Origin: Caulobacter vibrioides
GTDB taxonomy: Bacteria > Pseudomonadota > Alphaproteobacteria > Caulobacterales > Caulobacteraceae
Reading direction: 5' to 3'
Assembly: GCF_002858865.1 (NCBI RefSeq)
Contig: NZ_PJRR01000012.1
Span: forward strand, 248,001 to 312,000
DNA length: 64,000 nt
Shown: positions 6,970 to 17,433 of the stretch, piece by piece
Position numbering within the stretch: position 1 is the first letter of the stretch
Layout: every line of letters begins with the position of its first letter
Program-made: the position numbers and the translations under genes
The notes under the pieces: model-generated
What the model saw: only the letters and a program-made list of their open reading frames with translations
Told to the model about the DNA's origin: nothing
Databases searched by the model: none

Positions 6970-9378
6970 GTGTTCAAGTTGCTGACCTGTCTGACGACGC
7001 AGCATGACCTGCGGCTGGTGCTTGTCGCCAGCGCCGTCTGTCTGGCGGGTTGCTTTACGACCTTCCGTCTTTACTCGCGCATGCGCGGCGCTCGGGGCGT
7101 CGTCCGGGCCGCTTGGTTGCTGCTGACCGGCCTGGTCGCGGGATCCAGCGTCTGGGCCACCCACTTCATCGCCATGGTCGCGTTCACGCCCGGGCTCAAG
7201 ACCGGCTACAGCCCGACAGGCACGCTCCTGTCGCTGATGATTGCGGCGCTGTTCATGGCCAGTGGCTTTGCGGTCGCGTCGGCGCAGCGCAGCACCACGA
7301 ACGATTTCGCGGGCGGGGTTTTGATCGGGCTCGGCGTGGCCGCCATGCACTATATGGGCATGTCGGCCTTCGTGACCCAAGGCCAACTGGTGTGGGAGCA
7401 CGCGACCGTCGGCATGTCGGCCGTCCTCGGGGTCGGTGGCGCGACTGCGGCCCTGCTGCTGGCGGGCACGGCGCGGACGATCCGTCGCCAGGCGGTGGGC
7501 GGCGGCATGCTGTGCCTGGGCATCGTCATGCTGCATTTCACCGGCATGTCGGCGATCACCATCGTCCCAGACGCCTCGCTGACGGTGCCCGACCAGCTTC
7601 TGTCCGGCGGCATGCTGACCCTGGCCGTCGGCTCGATCACGAGCATGATCATTCTGGGGGGGCTTGGAGCGGTCGCGATCGAGTCCCAAACTTCGCGGTC
7701 AGCGCTCGAGCGCATCCGTCGTCTCGCCAACGCGGCCTATGAAGGCCTGGTGGTGGTGCAGTCGGGGCGGATCAACGACGCCAACGCCGCATTCTGCGAC
7801 CTGGTGGGCGCGCCGCTCGCCGAGCTGGTCGGACGCCCGCTCTTCGGCGAGATCCTGACCTTCGATGAGGCCGACCCCAGTCGTGAAGACGTCCGCCGCG
7901 AGGGGCGCCTGCGGCCCTTGGTCGGCGGACGCGAAATCCCGGTCGAGGTGTTTTCTCGCCTGATGGACGACGGGGCGCGCGTCGAAACCTCGGGCCTGAC
8001 GGTCTTGGCCGTGCGGGACCTGCGCGAGCGTCGAGCGGCCGAAGAGAAAATCCGCTACCTCGCCGAACATGACGGCCTCACCGGCCTGCTCAACCGCAAC
8101 TCGCTGCAGATGCGCCTGGCCGCCGCCATCGATCGGGTCGAGGCGTCCGGCGAGAGCCTGGCGGTCATCTGCATCGATCTGGACCACTTCAAGGAAGCCA
8201 ACGACCAGCACGGACACCTGGCGGGCGACGCCCTGCTGGTCGAGACCGCGCGCCGTCTTCAATCGGCTGTGCAAGCTCCGTCCTTCGCCGCGCGCCTGGG
8301 CGGCGACGAGTTCATCGTCGTCCAGATCGCCGGCGGTGATCAGCCCGCCGTCGCCGCGGAGCTGGCGGGGCGTCTGATCGAGATGCTGGCCGCGCCGGTG
8401 CCGTTCGACGGTCAGGAACTGGCCATGGGGTCCAGCCTCGGCGTCAGCCTGTATCCTGACGATGGTCGGACTGCCGAGGCCCTGATGGCCAATGCGGACA
8501 TGGCCCTCTATCGGGCCAAGGAGAGCGGCCGCGGCGTCTATCGCTTCTTCAAGCGCGAGATGGACGACACCATCCGTGAACGGCGCAACCTGGCGCGCGA
8601 CCTTCGCCAAGGCATCGCCGACAATGAGCTGATCGTTCACTACCAGCCGCTCGCCCGGGCGGCGGATGGCGAGGTATGCGGCTTCGAGGCGCTGGTCCGG
8701 TGGAAGCACCCGACGCGAGGCATGATACCGCCGCTCGACTTCATTCCGGTGGCCGAGGAGAACGGGCTGATCGAGGCGCTGGGCGACTGGGTGCTACGTC
8801 GCGCCTGTGCGGACGCCGCCGCCTGGGAGAAGCCGCTGCGTATCGCGGTCAACCTTTCTCCGATCCAGCTGCATAATCCCGCCCTGCCCACTCTGGTGCA
8901 CGAGGTTCTGATCACGACGGGCCTGTCGCCCTCGCGGCTGGAGCTGGAGATCACCGAAAGCGCGCTGTTCAAGGACTATCAGCGAGCGCTCGACAACCTC
9001 CGCCGGCTTAAAGCCCTCGGCGTACGGATCGCCATGGACGACTTCGGCACCGGCTTCTCGTCGCTATCGACGCTGCAGTCGTTCCCGTTCGACAAGATCA
9101 AGATCGACAAGAGCTTCGTCGAGAACATTCATCGGCATGACCGCGCCACCGCCATTGTCCGCGCGGTGCTGGGCCTGGGGCGCAGCCTGGAGATCCCGGT
9201 CGTCGCCGAAGGCGTCGAGACCGAGGAGCAGATCCTATTCCTGCGCGGGGAGGACTGCGCCGAACTGCAGGGCTATGCGATCGGCCGGCCCGCACCGGTC
9301 GACGCCCTGACGATGTGGACCACGGCCGGCGATCCGGGCGCGATCGCCCCAAAGAGCAAGACCAGACGTTCCGCCTAA
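6970..9378 (+). CDS. MHYT-PAS-GGDEF-EAL c-di-GMP turnover protein
   Basis: The 802-residue inner-membrane protein begins with a seven-helix MHYT sensor (repeats THFIAM, AMHYMGM and LHFTGM, residues about 1-240), thought to bind a metal or diatomic gas. A PAS-like segment (about 250-350) follows, then a GGDEF domain with intact GGDEF at 444-448 and an EAL domain with intact EAL at 573-575, DDFGTGFSSL and EGVET. Both catalytic signatures are complete, so it may synthesise and degrade c-di-GMP; I recall the C. crescentus equivalent (CC_0091) as a phosphodiesterase. GTG 6970 was chosen because KLLTCLTTQHDLRLV is the usual MHYT opening and GAGGA precedes it. Confidence 0.9.
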   Translation: MFKLLTCLTTQHDLRLVLVASAVCLAGCFTTFRLYSRMRGARGVVRAAWLLLTGLVAGSSVWATHFIAMVAFTPGLKTGYSPTGTLLSLMIAALFMASGFAVASAQRSTTNDFAGGVLIGLGVAAMHYMGMSAFVTQGQLVWEHATVGMSAVLGVGGATAALLLAGTARTIRRQAVGGGMLCLGIVMLHFTGMSAITIVPDASLTVPDQLLSGGMLTLAVGSITSMIILGGLGAVAIESQTSRSALERIRRLANAAYEGLVVVQSGRINDANAAFCDLVGAPLAELVGRPLFGEILTFDEADPSREDVRREGRLRPLVGGREIPVEVFSRLMDDGARVETSGLTVLAVRDLRERRAAEEKIRYLAEHDGLTGLLNRNSLQMRLAAAIDRVEASGESLAVICIDLDHFKEANDQHGHLAGDALLVETARRLQSAVQAPSFAARLGGDEFIVVQIAGGDQPAVAAELAGRLIEMLAAPVPFDGQELAMGSSLGVSLYPDDGRTAEALMANADMALYRAKESGRGVYRFFKREMDDTIRERRNLARDLRQGIADNELIVHYQPLARAADGEVCGFEALVRWKHPTRGMIPPLDFIPVAEENGLIEALGDWVLRRACADAAAWEKPLRIAVNLSPIQLHNPALPTLVHEVLITTGLSPSRLELEITESALFKDYQRALDNLRRLKALGVRIAMDDFGTGFSSLSTLQSFPFDKIKIDKSFVENIHRHDRATAIVRAVLGLGRSLEIPVVAEGVETEEQILFLRGEDCAELQGYAIGRPAPVDALTMWTTAGDPGAIAPKSKTRRSA

Positions 9379-9457
9379 GGTCGATTGCGCAGAGGCCTTG
9401 GCCACTCCCAACGGCTTGCGAAGATCAATAAGGCTCTGCGCCATCGTCCAGGTGCGG

Positions 9458-11002
9458 TCAGCGCCGACGACGACGGCTCGCACCACCGCTGAGACCGCCC
9501 AACAACCCGCGCATGAGCTCCCGCCCCGCCTGAGAGGCGACCGTACGAACCAGCGTGACCGCGAAGGCCTCGACCATGGTCTGGCGACCCGAGGCGCGGG
9601 GGCGACTTTCGCGCGCCTCGCGGGCGGCTTCGCGCTCCCGAACCTTGGCCTCGGCGGTGGCGCGCTGGTCGGCTTCGGCCTCCTGGCGCTCGGCCTCCGC
9701 CTGCCGTTGCGCCTGTGCAGCGCGCCCCTGCAGGATTTCGTAGGCGGAGTCGCGATCCTCGGCCGTGTCGTAGACGCCCGCGACCGGACTTTCTGCATGC
9801 AGCGCGGCGCGCTCCTGCGGCGTCAACGGCCCCAGGCGAGAAGCCGGCGGCCGGATCAAGGTCTTCTGGACGATCCGGGGGGCGCCCTTCTCGTCGAGCG
9901 TGGAGACCAGCGCCTCACCCACGCCCAGCGCCTGGATGGTTTCGGCGGTGTCGAAGCCCGGATTGACCCGGAACGACTGGGCGGCGGCCTTGAGGCCCTT
10001 CTGATCCGCAGGCGTATAGGCGCGCAGGGCATGCTGCACGCGGGCGCCCAACTGGCCTAGCACCCCGTCCGGGATATCCGCTGGATTCTGGGTGACGAAA
10101 TAGATCCCCACGCCCTTCGAGCGGATCAGCCTGACAACCTGCTCGATCTTCTCCAGCAGCGGCTTGGGCGCGTCGTTGAACAGCAGGTGCGCCTCGTCGA
10201 AGAAGAACACCAGCTTGGGCTTCTCCGGATCGCCGACCTCGGGCAGGACTTCGAACAGCTCCGACAGAAGCCACAGCAGGAAGGTCGAATAGAGCTTGGG
10301 CGACTGGATCAGACGATCAGCCGCCAGCAGGCTCACATAGCCGCGTCCGGCCGCATCGGTGCGCATGATGTCGGACAGATCAAGCGCAGGCTCGCCGAAG
10401 AAGTGCTCGGCCCCCTGGGTCTGCAACGTCAGGAGCTTGCGCTGGATGGCGCCGACGGTCGCCGGCGCAACATTGCCGTACTGCGTGCCGATCTCATCAG
10501 CGTTGTCGGCGACATATTTCAGCGCCGCCTGGAGGTCCTTCAGGTCCAGCAGCAGCAGCCCGTCCTTGTCGGCGACGTGGAAGGCGATCGTCAGAACACC
10601 TTCCTGCACGTCGTTCAGCTCCAGCAGACGCGAGAGCAGCAGCGGCCCCATCTCCGAGATGGTGGTGCGGATGGGGTGACCTTTCTGGCCGAACAGATCC
10701 CAGAAGATCACCGGCGGCGCGGCGGGTGCCAGGACGAGGTCCATCGATGCGGCGCGGGCCAGCATCTTTTCATTGGGCGTTCCCGGGATGGCGACGCCTG
10801 AGAGATCGCCCTTCACATCGGCCGCGAACACCGGGACACCGGCGTCGGAGAACGCCTGCGTCAGCACCTGAAGGGTCACGGTTTTGCCGGTGCCCGTGGC
10901 GCCGGCGACCACGCCATGCCGGTTCGAGCGATCGAGCCTTTGCGTGACCGGACCTTCGCCGAGGCCGACCAGAATCTCGTTCTCGCTGATCGACAGCGGC
11001 AT
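9458..11002 (-). CDS. HerA-like ATPase, DUF853 family
   Basis: The 514-residue protein is a P-loop ATPase of the HerA/FtsK-related group. Walker A is GATGTGKT near residue 35 and Walker B is [12 protein letters not shown] near residue 245. [18 protein letters not shown] matches the DUF853 arginine-finger region. A C-terminal coiled coil rich in Ala/Glu/Arg ends in a polybasic SRRRRR tail. Family members are proposed to pump DNA or remodel protein complexes; the cellular role is not known. ATG 11002 has AAGGAG seven bases upstream; a TTG two codons earlier is less likely. It is divergent from the AI-2E permease gene. Confidence 0.85.
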   Translation of the reverse strand: MPLSISENEILVGLGEGPVTQRLDRSNRHGVVAGATGTGKTVTLQVLTQAFSDAGVPVFAADVKGDLSGVAIPGTPNEKMLARAASMDLVLAPAAPPVIFWDLFGQKGHPIRTTISEMGPLLLSRLLELNDVQEGVLTIAFHVADKDGLLLLDLKDLQAALKYVADNADEIGTQYGNVAPATVGAIQRKLLTLQTQGAEHFFGEPALDLSDIMRTDAAGRGYVSLLAADRLIQSPKLYSTFLLWLLSELFEVLPEVGDPEKPKLVFFFDEAHLLFNDAPKPLLEKIEQVVRLIRSKGVGIYFVTQNPADIPDGVLGQLGARVQHALRAYTPADQKGLKAAAQSFRVNPGFDTAETIQALGVGEALVSTLDEKGAPRIVQKTLIRPPASRLGPLTPQERAALHAESPVAGVYDTAEDRDSAYEILQGRAAQAQRQAEAERQEAEADQRATAEAKVREREAAREARESRPRASGRQTMVEAFAVTLVRTVASQAGRELMRGLLGGLSGGASRRRRR

Positions 11003-11105
11003 GAGCAAACTCCTTACATCGATGCGCGTTCGACCCTAAACGGGGCCTTGCGCCGCGCCAATCGGCGCGCGCAATCTCGATCGCGTATCTGGAGAAATTT
11101 TACAA

Positions 11106-12215
11106 ATGCCGGCTCCCGCCCCGCCGTCGGTGACGACCCGCAACGCCGTCGTCTTCCTGGCCGTCATCGCCGGCGCAGCGACGCTGAAGTGGATGCAGGA
11201 TATCCTGACCCCCCTGGCGCTGGCGCTCTTTCTGGCGGTGATGATCGACAGCTTCGCGCGGGTGCTGACCGACCGAACGCCGCGCTTTCCCAGGCGCCTC
11301 GCCCTGCCGACAGCGGTGGTGCTGTCCTTGTGGCTGTTTGGGATGTCGGTCTGGATCGTCATCGACAACGGCAAGGAGTTCTTCGACCACTCCTCCCAGT
11401 ATGTCGACAGCCTCAATGCGATCATCGCCAGGTTCACCCCGACCATCGCGCGTCTCGCGCCGGGCCTTGAACTGTCGGTCGCCCCGACGATCGGCGACCT
11501 CGTCAAGCACCTGAACCCGCAACGCTACTTCGGCGATGTCGCCCAGTCCTTCAACAGCTTCGCCACCAGCGCCATCCTGGTGCTGATCTATCTGGGCTTC
11601 ATCCTGGCCTCGCGTCGCGGCTTCGCCCGGAAGATCGTGGCGCTGTTTCCCCATCACGCTGAGCGCGAGACGAACATGAAAATGTTCCAGCGCATTCGCG
11701 ATGGCGTTGAGCAATACCTCTGGATCCAGACCGTGACCGGCCTGATGATCGCAGTCTCGGCGTTCATGGTCATGACGCTCGTGGGCTTGGACAACGCCTT
11801 CTTCTGGGCGTTTCTGATCTTCCTGGCCGCTTACATCCCGATCCTAGGCGGCGCGATCGGCTGCTTCCTGCCGCCGATCTTCGCGCTGATCCAGTTTCCC
11901 GAAAGTCTCTGGCCGGCGGTCATCCTCTTCGTCGCGTTGCAGGGGATCTTTTTTGTGGTCGGCAATGTCATTCTGCCCCGCATGCAGGGCGACAGCCTGA
12001 ACATGGACCCCACGGTCGTGCTGCTGTCTCTGGCGGTCTGGGGCGCGCTTTGGGGCGTGCCGGGGATGTTCCTGTCGACGCCGCTCACCGTCGCCGCGAT
12101 GGTCATCCTCGCCCAGTTCGAAGGCTCGCGCTGGATCGCGATCCTGCTCTCGGAGGACGGCGATCCTCAGGGCGTTCCCGAGATCCCCGCAGCGGACGTT
12201 GCGCAAAAGAAATGA
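11106..12215 (+). CDS. AI-2E family permease
   Basis: The 369-residue integral membrane protein has the AI-2E transporter (PF01594) pattern: two N-terminal helices, a soluble insert with GKEFFDHSSQYVDSLN, then a block of about six helices including FFWAFLIFLAAYIPILGG and VLLSLAVWGALWGVPGMFLSTPL, which is the family signature. Despite the name, family members include Na+/H+ antiporters and sugar or metabolite exporters; the substrate is unknown. It is probably monocistronic: the HerA-like gene is divergent and a 336-base gap follows. Confidence 0.87.
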   Translation: MPAPAPPSVTTRNAVVFLAVIAGAATLKWMQDILTPLALALFLAVMIDSFARVLTDRTPRFPRRLALPTAVVLSLWLFGMSVWIVIDNGKEFFDHSSQYVDSLNAIIARFTPTIARLAPGLELSVAPTIGDLVKHLNPQRYFGDVAQSFNSFATSAILVLIYLGFILASRRGFARKIVALFPHHAERETNMKMFQRIRDGVEQYLWIQTVTGLMIAVSAFMVMTLVGLDNAFFWAFLIFLAAYIPILGGAIGCFLPPIFALIQFPESLWPAVILFVALQGIFFVVGNVILPRMQGDSLNMDPTVVLLSLAVWGALWGVPGMFLSTPLTVAAMVILAQFEGSRWIAILLSEDGDPQGVPEIPAADVAQKK

Positions 12216-12353
12216 GCGCCCCCCTTAAACCGCGTTCTTGGGCGCCTACATCTAATTTGTCCGGCTCCCCCACCCGGACAAACCGCCGATGAGGGCAGGC
12301 CAAAGCCGCCGTCTCATCGCCGCGAGGACGCCCGCGCTTCCCCAAGCGGGCCT

Positions 12354-12386
12354 GCGCCGCCGGCTTCCCCCCAGCCGGCGGCGCTT
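12354..12386 (+). terminator. strong GC hairpin in the gap before gdhZ
   Basis: A perfect 12-bp stem, GCGCCGCCGGCT (12354-12365) with AGCCGGCGGCGC (12373-12384), has a 7-base loop. Only TT follows, so it may be a weak terminator, a transcript-stabilising hairpin or a repeat. The rest of 12216-12552 holds no gene. Confidence 0.45.
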
Positions 12387-12552
12387 CCGTTCCGTTAACG
12401 ACATGTGTCGCAGAGCCAACTAGTCTGCTGTCGCATCTTCGATCTATCCACCGGGCGTGGCCAGTTAGAAAGCCGTGGCGTGCTTTTCGTACAAGCGTTG
12501 AATTTTTACCTTTATGCGGTAGTTAGATCGGAAAAATATTCGAGGAAACGGA

Positions 12553-15500
12553 ATGAGCGGCGTTAAGATTGACCCCAGCAACAGCTTGACCGCCGCCTAT
12601 GCCCTGACGCGCGGCAAGACGGTCCAAGAGCTGGCCCTCGAAGAGCGCGACTTTTTGGCTCAGGTCGGCGCCGATTGGGCGATCGAAGACGCTCCCGTGC
12701 TTTCGGCCAAGGCCGCCGCCGCCTCGCTGGCGGAGTTCTTCGACTTTGCGCGCACCTTGAAAGGCGACCAGCCGACGGTCAGGCTGCGCTCTGCAGGCGA
12801 AGCCGGCGCGGCGCGCGATCTGCTTGAAATCGTACAGCCAGACCGACCCTTCCTGGTCGACAGCGTCATGGGCGAGATCACGGAAAGCGGGTTCCGCGTC
12901 CGGGCAATGTTTCACCCTGTGGTCGAGATCGACGGGATCGCGCGGTCGTTCATTCAAGTCCATCTGGATCCTGTCGGCGAGGATCGTGTCGAATCCCTGC
13001 TGGAACAAATCCGCGAAACCCTCTTCGACGTGCGTCGGGCGGTTGGCGACTTCAAGGCGATGCGAGACTTGATGCATCGCGCGGTGGCCGAGCTCGCGGC
13101 GACCCCCGGAGTCACCAGCGAGGAGGGTCGCCAGGAGGATCTCGCCTTTCTGCGATGGCTGGAGGACGACAACTTCGTCTTCCTCGGCGCGCGGGTGTAT
13201 GAGTATCCCCGGTCGAGCGATGGCGGATATGCGGCCGAGGAGCCGCTGTACGAAGCCGAAGCGAGCCTGGGCGTTCTGAGAGACTCCTCGCGCTCGGTCC
13301 TTCGCAGAGCCTACGAGCCTGCGATCCTGTCCAAGCAACTGCAGCGGCAGCTCGAGACCGGCGCGCCTGTTGTGGTCGCCAAGTCGAACCTTCGCTCGCG
13401 CGTGCATCGCCGTGGCTTCATGGATTACGTGGGCGTGCGACGCTATGGGGACGATGGCAAGCCATCGGGCGAAGTCCGCTTTGTGGGCCTATTCACCGCC
13501 GAAGCTTATGAGACGCCCGCCGTCGAAGTTCCGCTGATCCGTCACCGCGTGGCGAGAATCATGCGCCGCGCGGCCAAGGCGCCGGGCAGCCACAATGAAA
13601 AGCGGCTTCGGAACATTCTCGAGACGTGGCCGCGCGACGAGCTATTCCAAACCAGCGAAGACACGCTGCTGTCGATGGCGCTGGGCGTCCTGCATCTCAT
13701 CGATCGCCCGCGCGTGCGGCTGTTCGCGCGCCTCGACCCGTTCGACCGCTTCGCGTCCGTCCTCGTCTATATCCCCCGCGAGCGTTTCGACACCGAGGTC
13801 TGCGCGCGGGCCGGCGCGATCCTCGCCGACGCTTATGACGGCAAGGTTCTGGAATACTATCCAGAGATTTCCGACGCGCCGCTGGCGCGCGCCCATTTCA
13901 TCATCGAAGTCACGCCAGGCGATCATCCCGATCCCGATCTCTCGCAGGTCGAGGCCCGGATCGCGGACACCGCGCTGACCTGGGAAGACCGGTTCGAAGC
14001 CGTCGTCCGCGCGGGCGGCGCCCCGACGGGTGGCGTTCGAACCCTTCTGGACAAGTATGGCTATGCGTTCCCGCCGGGCTATCGCGACCAGTACGATGCG
14101 TTGGAAGCGCTCGCCGACATCGACATCATCGAGACTCTGACCGAAGGCGCATTGCCTCGCGTACGCGCCTTCCGGCGCTTCGAAGACGGACCGCGGACCT
14201 TCCGGTTCAAGCTCTATCTGCGCGGCGCGGCTGCGCCGCTGGCTGAGGTTCTGCCGATCCTGGAGCGCATGGGCCTCAAGGCGCTGATCGAGGATGGCTT
14301 CCGCCTCAGCATTCACGAGAAGGACGGGCCGCATTCGGTCTGGGTGCATGAGTTCGTTCTGGACGACCCAGCCGGCGAGCACATTGTGTTCGATGAAGTT
14401 CGCCAGGTTTTCGAAGAAGCGTTCATCGCGATCTGGACCGGCGCCACGGAGAACGATGGTTTCAACCGCATCGTGCTCGAAATGGCCGTGGGTTGGCGGG
14501 AAGCTGCGCTGTTGCGCGCCCTCGCACGTTACCGGCAGCAGTCTGGGCTGGACCCCAGCCAGCAGGTTCAAGAAGCGGCGCTTCGCGACCACCCGATGGT
14601 CGCACGGCTCATTCTCGATCTCTTCCGCGTCAAGTTCGATCCGGCAATCAGGGCCGACCTCAGGACCCGGCGAGAACAGGCTGAGGCTGTTCAGTTCAGC
14701 ATTGTCGAGGCGCTGCAGGCCGTCGAGAGCCTCGACGCCGACCGCGTGCTCCGCCGCCTGGCGGCCCTGGTGGGCGCGATCCAGCGCACCAACTTCTATC
14801 AGCTTGGCGCCGACGGAGAGCCCAAATCCTATATCAGCTTCAAGATCGCCTCCCGCGAACTGGAAGACCTCCCGGCGCCCAAGCCCTACCGCGAGATCTA
14901 TGTCTCGGCGCCGCATGTCGAGGGCGTGCACCTGCGCTTTGGCCCGGTGGCCCGGGGCGGTCTGCGCTGGTCGGATCGTCGCGACGACTTCCGTACCGAG
15001 GTTCTGGGCCTGGTTAAGGCTCAGCAGGTCAAGAACGCGGTCATCGTGCCGGTCGGCTCCAAGGGCGGCTTCTATCCGAAGCAACTGCCCCGCGGCGGCG
15101 ATCGCGACGCGATCCAGGCCGAAGCGATCCGGGCCTACAAGACCTTCCTGTCGGGCCTGCTGGACCTGACCGACAATATCGACAGCGATAATCAGGTCGT
15201 GCCGCCGCCATCGGTCATCGCCCATGACGCCCAGGACCCGTATCTGGTCGTCGCCGCCGACAAGGGCACGGCGACCTTCTCCGACATCGCCAACGGCGTG
15301 GCCGAAAGCTACGGCTTCTGGCTGGGCGACGCCTTCGCCTCAGGCGGCTCGGTCGGCTATGACCACAAGGTGATGGGCATCACCGCCCGCGGCGCCTGGG
15401 AAGCGGTCAAGCGCCACTTCCGCGAGCTGGGCAAGGATATCCAGACCGAGGCCTTCACCGTCGTGGGCGTCGGCGACATGTCGGGCGACGTGTTCGGCAA

Positions 15501-17376
15501 CGGCATGCTGCTGTCCAAGCAGACCAAGCTTTTGGCCGCCTTTGACCACCGCCACATCTTCCTCGACCCGAACCCCGATCCCGCCGTCTCGTGGGCCGAG
15601 CGCGACCGGATGTTCAAGCTGCCGCGCTCGTCGTGGGAGGACTATGACAAGTCGAAGATCTCGGCCGGCGGCGGCGTCTTCGCCCGTAGCCTGAAGAGCA
15701 TCCCGCTCTCGGCCGAGGTCCGCGCCATGCTGGAGATCAAGGCCGAGGCCGTGTCTCCCGCCGAGCTGATGACGGCGATCCTGAAGTCGAAGGCTGAGCT
15801 TCTCTATCTCGGCGGCATCGGCACCTATGTGAAGGCCAAGGGCGAGACCAACGCCGACGCCGGCGACAAGGCCAATGACGCCATCCGCATCAACGGCTCG
15901 GACCTGCGGGTGAAAGTGGTCGGCGAAGGCGCAAACCTGGGCCTGACGCAAGCCGGCCGCATCGAGTTCGCTCAGGCCGGCGGTCACATCAACACCGACG
16001 CCATCGACAACTCGGCCGGGGTCGACAGCTCCGACCACGAGGTCAACATCAAGATCCTGACCGGGATCCTGGAACGCGGCGGACAGCTGGATCGCGAAAG
16101 CCGCAATACGCTCCTGGCCTCGATGACCGATGACGTGGCCCACCACGTCCTTGAGCATAACTATGATCAGACCCTGGCCCTAACGCTGCTGGAAAGCGAC
16201 GCGGTCAGTGAGGTCGACGCCCAGATCCGCTACATGGTCAATCTGGAACAGCGCGGCCGGCTGGATCGCCGGGTCGAGGGCCTGCCGACGAATACGACGC
16301 TTCTGGAGCGCAAGGCGGCGGGCCGTGGCCTGACCCGTCCTGAGCTGGCGGTCCTGCTGGCCTACGGCAAGCTTGATCTGTTCGACGAGATCGTCGCCAG
16401 CCAGTCGCCCGATGATCCCTGGTTCGAGCGCACCCTGCGCGGCTACTTCCCCAAGGCGCTGGATCAGTACGCCGACGCCATGCAGAAGCACCGGCTGAAG
16501 CGCGAGATCATCGCCACCGTGGTCGGCAACCAGATGGTCAACATGTGCGGCCCGACCTTTGTCAGCCGCCTGAAGGCCGCCGCCAGCGCCGACGTCAACG
16601 CCGTGGTGGTCGGCTTCACCGCCGCCCGCGAGATCCTCGGGATCGACGGTCTGTGGGATCAAGTCAACGGCCTGGACAACAAGGCCTCCGCCGAGGGCCA
16701 GACCGCGCTCTACAAGGCGCTGGCCTATGCCCTGCGCAGCCTGACCTTCTGGCTGGCGCGCCGCGCCCAGCGCGACGCCGCCAACGTCCAGACCCTGGTT
16801 GAGGCCTATGGCCCGTCGGTCGCCGCGCTCAAGGCCCTGGCCCCGGCGATCCTGTCGCCGTTCGAGCAGAAGGCGGTGTCCAAGCGGGTGAAGGCCTATG
16901 TCGCCGACGGCGCCCCGGAAGCGCTGGCCCTGAGCGTCGCTGCTCTTCAGCCGCTGACGACGGCCGCCGACCTTGTCGACCTCGCCAACGCCTCCAGCTG
17001 GAGCGTCGAAAATGTCGCGCGCCTCTATCATCAGGTCGGCGCGGCGTTCGGCTTCGATCGTCTGCGCGGCGCGGCCGGCTCGTTCGTGGGCGGCGACGCC
17101 TTCGAGCGTCTGGCGGTGCGTCGCTTGATCGAGGATATGCTGACCGAGCAGACCTCGATCACCCAGCAGGTCCTGAAGTTCGCCGCCAACGCCCAGGCCG
17201 GCGAGGACGAGGCGGCGGCCAAGGCCGCCATCTCGTCCTGGGCCGCCCTGCGCGGTGATCGTCCGCGCGCCGTCAAGCGCACGATCGAGGACATCGAACA
17301 GGCCGGCGGTGGCTGGACCTTCGCCAAGCTGACGATCGCCAACGCGGCCCTGCGCGAGTTGTCCAGCGCCGCCTGA
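12553..17376 (+). CDS. gdhZ: NAD-specific glutamate dehydrogenase (large type)
   Basis: The 1607-residue product is the 180-kDa class of NAD-glutamate dehydrogenase, which deaminates glutamate to 2-oxoglutarate for use as carbon and nitrogen source. The long N-terminal ACT-like regulatory half (about 1-700) is followed by the catalytic core with RGGLRWSDR, VPVGSKGGFYPKQ (substrate Lys), FSDIANGVAESYGFW and GVGDMSGDVFGNGMLLS (nucleotide-binding). The length is normal for the class. In C. crescentus this enzyme, GdhZ, also disassembles FtsZ and couples nutrient status to division. ATG 12553 is preceded by CGAGGAAACG. The gene is followed by a GCTCTAG palindrome. Confidence 0.95.
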   Translation: MSGVKIDPSNSLTAAYALTRGKTVQELALEERDFLAQVGADWAIEDAPVLSAKAAAASLAEFFDFARTLKGDQPTVRLRSAGEAGAARDLLEIVQPDRPFLVDSVMGEITESGFRVRAMFHPVVEIDGIARSFIQVHLDPVGEDRVESLLEQIRETLFDVRRAVGDFKAMRDLMHRAVAELAATPGVTSEEGRQEDLAFLRWLEDDNFVFLGARVYEYPRSSDGGYAAEEPLYEAEASLGVLRDSSRSVLRRAYEPAILSKQLQRQLETGAPVVVAKSNLRSRVHRRGFMDYVGVRRYGDDGKPSGEVRFVGLFTAEAYETPAVEVPLIRHRVARIMRRAAKAPGSHNEKRLRNILETWPRDELFQTSEDTLLSMALGVLHLIDRPRVRLFARLDPFDRFASVLVYIPRERFDTEVCARAGAILADAYDGKVLEYYPEISDAPLARAHFIIEVTPGDHPDPDLSQVEARIADTALTWEDRFEAVVRAGGAPTGGVRTLLDKYGYAFPPGYRDQYDALEALADIDIIETLTEGALPRVRAFRRFEDGPRTFRFKLYLRGAAAPLAEVLPILERMGLKALIEDGFRLSIHEKDGPHSVWVHEFVLDDPAGEHIVFDEVRQVFEEAFIAIWTGATENDGFNRIVLEMAVGWREAALLRALARYRQQSGLDPSQQVQEAALRDHPMVARLILDLFRVKFDPAIRADLRTRREQAEAVQFSIVEALQAVESLDADRVLRRLAALVGAIQRTNFYQLGADGEPKSYISFKIASRELEDLPAPKPYREIYVSAPHVEGVHLRFGPVARGGLRWSDRRDDFRTEVLGLVKAQQVKNAVIVPVGSKGGFYPKQLPRGGDRDAIQAEAIRAYKTFLSGLLDLTDNIDSDNQVVPPPSVIAHDAQDPYLVVAADKGTATFSDIANGVAESYGFWLGDAFASGGSVGYDHKVMGITARGAWEAVKRHFRELGKDIQTEAFTVVGVGDMSGDVFGNGMLLSKQTKLLAAFDHRHIFLDPNPDPAVSWAERDRMFKLPRSSWEDYDKSKISAGGGVFARSLKSIPLSAEVRAMLEIKAEAVSPAELMTAILKSKAELLYLGGIGTYVKAKGETNADAGDKANDAIRINGSDLRVKVVGEGANLGLTQAGRIEFAQAGGHINTDAIDNSAGVDSSDHEVNIKILTGILERGGQLDRESRNTLLASMTDDVAHHVLEHNYDQTLALTLLESDAVSEVDAQIRYMVNLEQRGRLDRRVEGLPTNTTLLERKAAGRGLTRPELAVLLAYGKLDLFDEIVASQSPDDPWFERTLRGYFPKALDQYADAMQKHRLKREIIATVVGNQMVNMCGPTFVSRLKAAASADVNAVVVGFTAAREILGIDGLWDQVNGLDNKASAEGQTALYKALAYALRSLTFWLARRAQRDAANVQTLVEAYGPSVAALKALAPAILSPFEQKAVSKRVKAYVADGAPEALALSVAALQPLTTAADLVDLANASSWSVENVARLYHQVGAAFGFDRLRGAAGSFVGGDAFERLAVRRLIEDMLTEQTSITQQVLKFAANAQAGEDEAAAKAAISSWAALRGDRPRAVKRTIEDIEQAGGGWTFAKLTIANAALRELSSAA

Positions 17377-17385
17377 GGCTGCCTG

Positions 17386-17433
17386 GAGCCCTTTCCGATC
17401 TGGTTGACTCAATCAGATCGGAAAACGCTCTAG
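17386..17433. repeat. GCTCTAG-type palindrome with a GANTC site
   Basis: Arms TTCCGATCTG (17393-17402) and CAGATCGGAA (17414-17423) flank TTGACTCAAT, whose GACTC (17406-17410) is a CcrM methylation site. The right edge GCTCTAG provides the minus-strand stop codon of the next gene (CTA at 17430-17432). Confidence 0.75.
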
